Assembly (NCBI GenBank): GCA_017511465.1
Contig: JAFWJU010000098.1
Span: 1 to 63,720 of the forward strand
Length of the DNA stretch: 63,720 bases
Source: Eggerthellaceae bacterium
GTDB taxonomy: Bacteria > Actinomycetota > Coriobacteriia > Coriobacteriales > Eggerthellaceae
Reading direction: 5' to 3'
How positions within the stretch are numbered: position 1 is the first letter of the stretch; each line of letters starts with the position of its first letter. Positions 62,535-63,720 of the stretch are shown here, in pieces. A program made the position numbers and the translations under genes. Below the pieces are notes generated by a model. The model searched no databases. It was not told where the DNA came from and was given only the letters and a program-made list of their open reading frames with translations.

Positions 62535-63437
62535 ATGACGTTCGTGCAGGAGTTCATTCCGCTTCAGCTCGACCAGCTCCACCGCGAAGCGGCCGTCATG
62601 AAGGTCGAAGGCTGGCGTTTCATACAAACCCATGCCGTCAACACCGATGACGGCATCGACCTGTATTACTCGTTCATGAAAGACGGAGTCACGCGCAATT
62701 ACCATATTGCAGGCGTGACGAAGGACCAGCCCGTTCCGACCATTACCGACCTGTTCCTCGCGGCGTTCGTGTTCGAGAACGAAGCGCGTGAGCTGTTCGG
62801 CGTAGACATGCGCGACATCGCCATCGACTTCGCAGGAAACCTTTACGCGCCTGCAGAGTTCGAGCCGATGACGTTCTTGTCGCCGGAACAGAAGGCGGCT
62901 CGTGAGAAGGCGAAGAAAGCGGCAGCCGATAAGGCGGCAAAAGTAACGGGTGCTGCAGGCGATGAGGCTGCAACGGCACCAGCCAAGAGCGGTTTCGTCA
63001 TGACGCCCGAGCGTCAAGCGCGCTTGGACGCCAAGATGGCGACCATGTCTCCCGAAAAGAAGGCAAAGGTCGAAGCTGCCCTCGCGAGAATCGCGGCAGC
63101 CGATTCGGCTCCTGCCCCTGCGGCAGAGCCTGCGTCAGCCGAGGTTCCGAAGGTTGCAGAATCCGTCGTGGCAGAACCTGCGCCCGAAAAGGCCGAAGCC
63201 AAGGACGCGGCTCTCGAGGAGAAGCTCGCGAACATGGATCCCGAGAAAGCCGCAAAGGTGCGCGCGGCGCTTGCCAAGAAGGGTGCGCCAGCCGAATCGG
63301 CAGCTGTGCAGGAACCTGCAGAAGAGGCATCTGCCAAGGAATTCGCAGACGAGCAGCTTGCCGCGTTGATCAGCCTCATGGACGAATCAAAGGCGTCGAT
63401 TGTGCGAGCGGCGCTCAACATGAAGGGAGGGGAGTAG
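62535..63437 (+). CDS. echD: Ech hydrogenase subunit D (NuoC-like) with repeat-bearing extension
   Basis: 300 residues. The first 110 match the short EchD/NuoC fold (RELFGVDMRDIAID). The rest is an Ala/Lys/Glu/Pro-rich extension with four related helical motifs (about 112-133, 164-187, 227-250, 275-298), such as MSPEKKAKVEAALARIA and MDPEKAAKVRAALAKKG, joined by Pro/Ala linkers. EchD is normally about 120-150 residues, so the tail is unusual. It starts 3 bases after echC. Confidence 0.85.
   Translation: MTFVQEFIPLQLDQLHREAAVMKVEGWRFIQTHAVNTDDGIDLYYSFMKDGVTRNYHIAGVTKDQPVPTITDLFLAAFVFENEARELFGVDMRDIAIDFAGNLYAPAEFEPMTFLSPEQKAAREKAKKAAADKAAKVTGAAGDEAATAPAKSGFVMTPERQARLDAKMATMSPEKKAKVEAALARIAAADSAPAPAAEPASAEVPKVAESVVAEPAPEKAEAKDAALEEKLANMDPEKAAKVRAALAKKGAPAESAAVQEPAEEASAKEFADEQLAALISLMDESKASIVRAALNMKGGE
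62868..63428 (+). repeat. Four degenerate helical repeats in the EchD tail
   Basis: Units at 62868-62933, 63024-63095, 63213-63284 and 63357-63428 encode variants of MxPEKxAKVxAALxxK. The DNA is diverged; the similarity is at protein level. The first unit is the weakest. Confidence 0.6.
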
Positions 63438-63438
63438 C

Positions 63439-63720
63439 GTGGGCAAGAAATCCGTCATCCCGTTTGGACCCCAGCATCCCGTACTGCCCGAGCCACTGCA
63501 TCTGGACCTGGTTGTCGAGGACGAGGTCGTCCTCGAGGCGACTCCGCAGATCGGATTCATCCACCGCGGCCTCGAGCGGCTCGTGCAGACGAAGGACTAC
63601 AACCAGTTCATCTACGTAGCCGAACGCATCTGCGGTATTTGCGCATTCGGCCATTCCATGGGATACGCCGAGACGATAGAGCGCCTCATGGGCGTAGAAG
63701 TCCCAAAACGTGCAGAGTAC
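63439..63720 (+). CDS. echE: Ech hydrogenase large subunit, N-terminal part (partial)
   Basis: The first 94 codons from a GTG at 63439 (GGAGGGGAG upstream) give a NuoD/HycE-type N-terminus: IPFGPQHPVLPEPLHLDL, IGFIHRGLERLVQTKDY and the nickel-binding RICGICAFGHS (first CxxC). The presence of this CxxC shows a true [NiFe] hydrogenase, not complex I. The gene is cut by the window edge; echF should follow. Confidence 0.93.
   Translation, partial: MGKKSVIPFGPQHPVLPEPLHLDLVVEDEVVLEATPQIGFIHRGLERLVQTKDYNQFIYVAERICGICAFGHSMGYAETIERLMGVEVPKRAEY

Overview
The window looks like chromosome of a strictly anaerobic, moderately high-G+C Actinomycetota, most probably class Coriobacteriia, family Eggerthellaceae (inference from protein style, GTG/TTG starts and gene content, not from a marker-gene search). 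An Ech-type energy-converting [NiFe] hydrogenase, superoxide reductase and the Pta/AckA acetate route all fit an oxygen-avoiding fermenter or hydrogen metaboliser. About 54 protein genes (two cut by the window edges) and four tRNA genes are packed tightly on both strands.

Left third (1-24 kb): a leftward operon with a class M sirtuin, a zinc macrodomain hydrolase and the start of a [4Fe-4S] protein; an LtrA-like membrane protein; a SpoIIE/RsbU-type phosphatase with a sensor domain; a two-domain polyphosphate:AMP phosphotransferase; a lipoprotein; a GAF-ABC ATPase fusion with a 1,095-residue FtsX-like permease; a Y-family polymerase with a YolD-like partner; a radical SAM enzyme; a possible bilin-reductase-like protein beside an LRR protein; an orphan PTS IIC; a lipoprotein nuclease; and a membrane-anchored TIR protein.

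Middle (24-38 kb): SAH/MTA-type amidohydrolase with aminopeptidase C, an EF-G paralogue, a PhnP-like metallohydrolase and a degenerate YgjP-like protein, then a lower-G+C accessory patch (about 30.6-33.87 kb). This patch has a small unknown protein, a clostripain-type (C11) lipoprotein protease and two divergent precursor-like peptides with Nif11-type leaders, Gly-Gly sites and unrelated Cys-containing cores. No modification enzyme or C39 exporter is visible nearby. The patch ends at a tRNA-Val / tRNA-Gly / tRNA-Cys cluster. It is the best candidate in the window for an undescribed system.

Right half (34-63.7 kb): mostly housekeeping. It has TerC, a lipid kinase, RNase D, exonuclease VII (xseA-xseB), acetate kinase, a CsoR-controlled copper operon with its operator (csoR-copA-copZ), a glycosyltransferase, Pta, DegV, DNA polymerase IV and an aminotransferase-fold protein that has lost its PLP lysine. 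It continues with ileS-lspA-rluD-coaBC, a HerA-like ATPase, superoxide reductase, tRNA-Pro followed by an inverted copy of its own 3' part, and echABCDE cut by the window edge. EchD carries an unusual repeat-bearing C-terminal extension.

All functional calls come from motifs read by eye; no database search was run.
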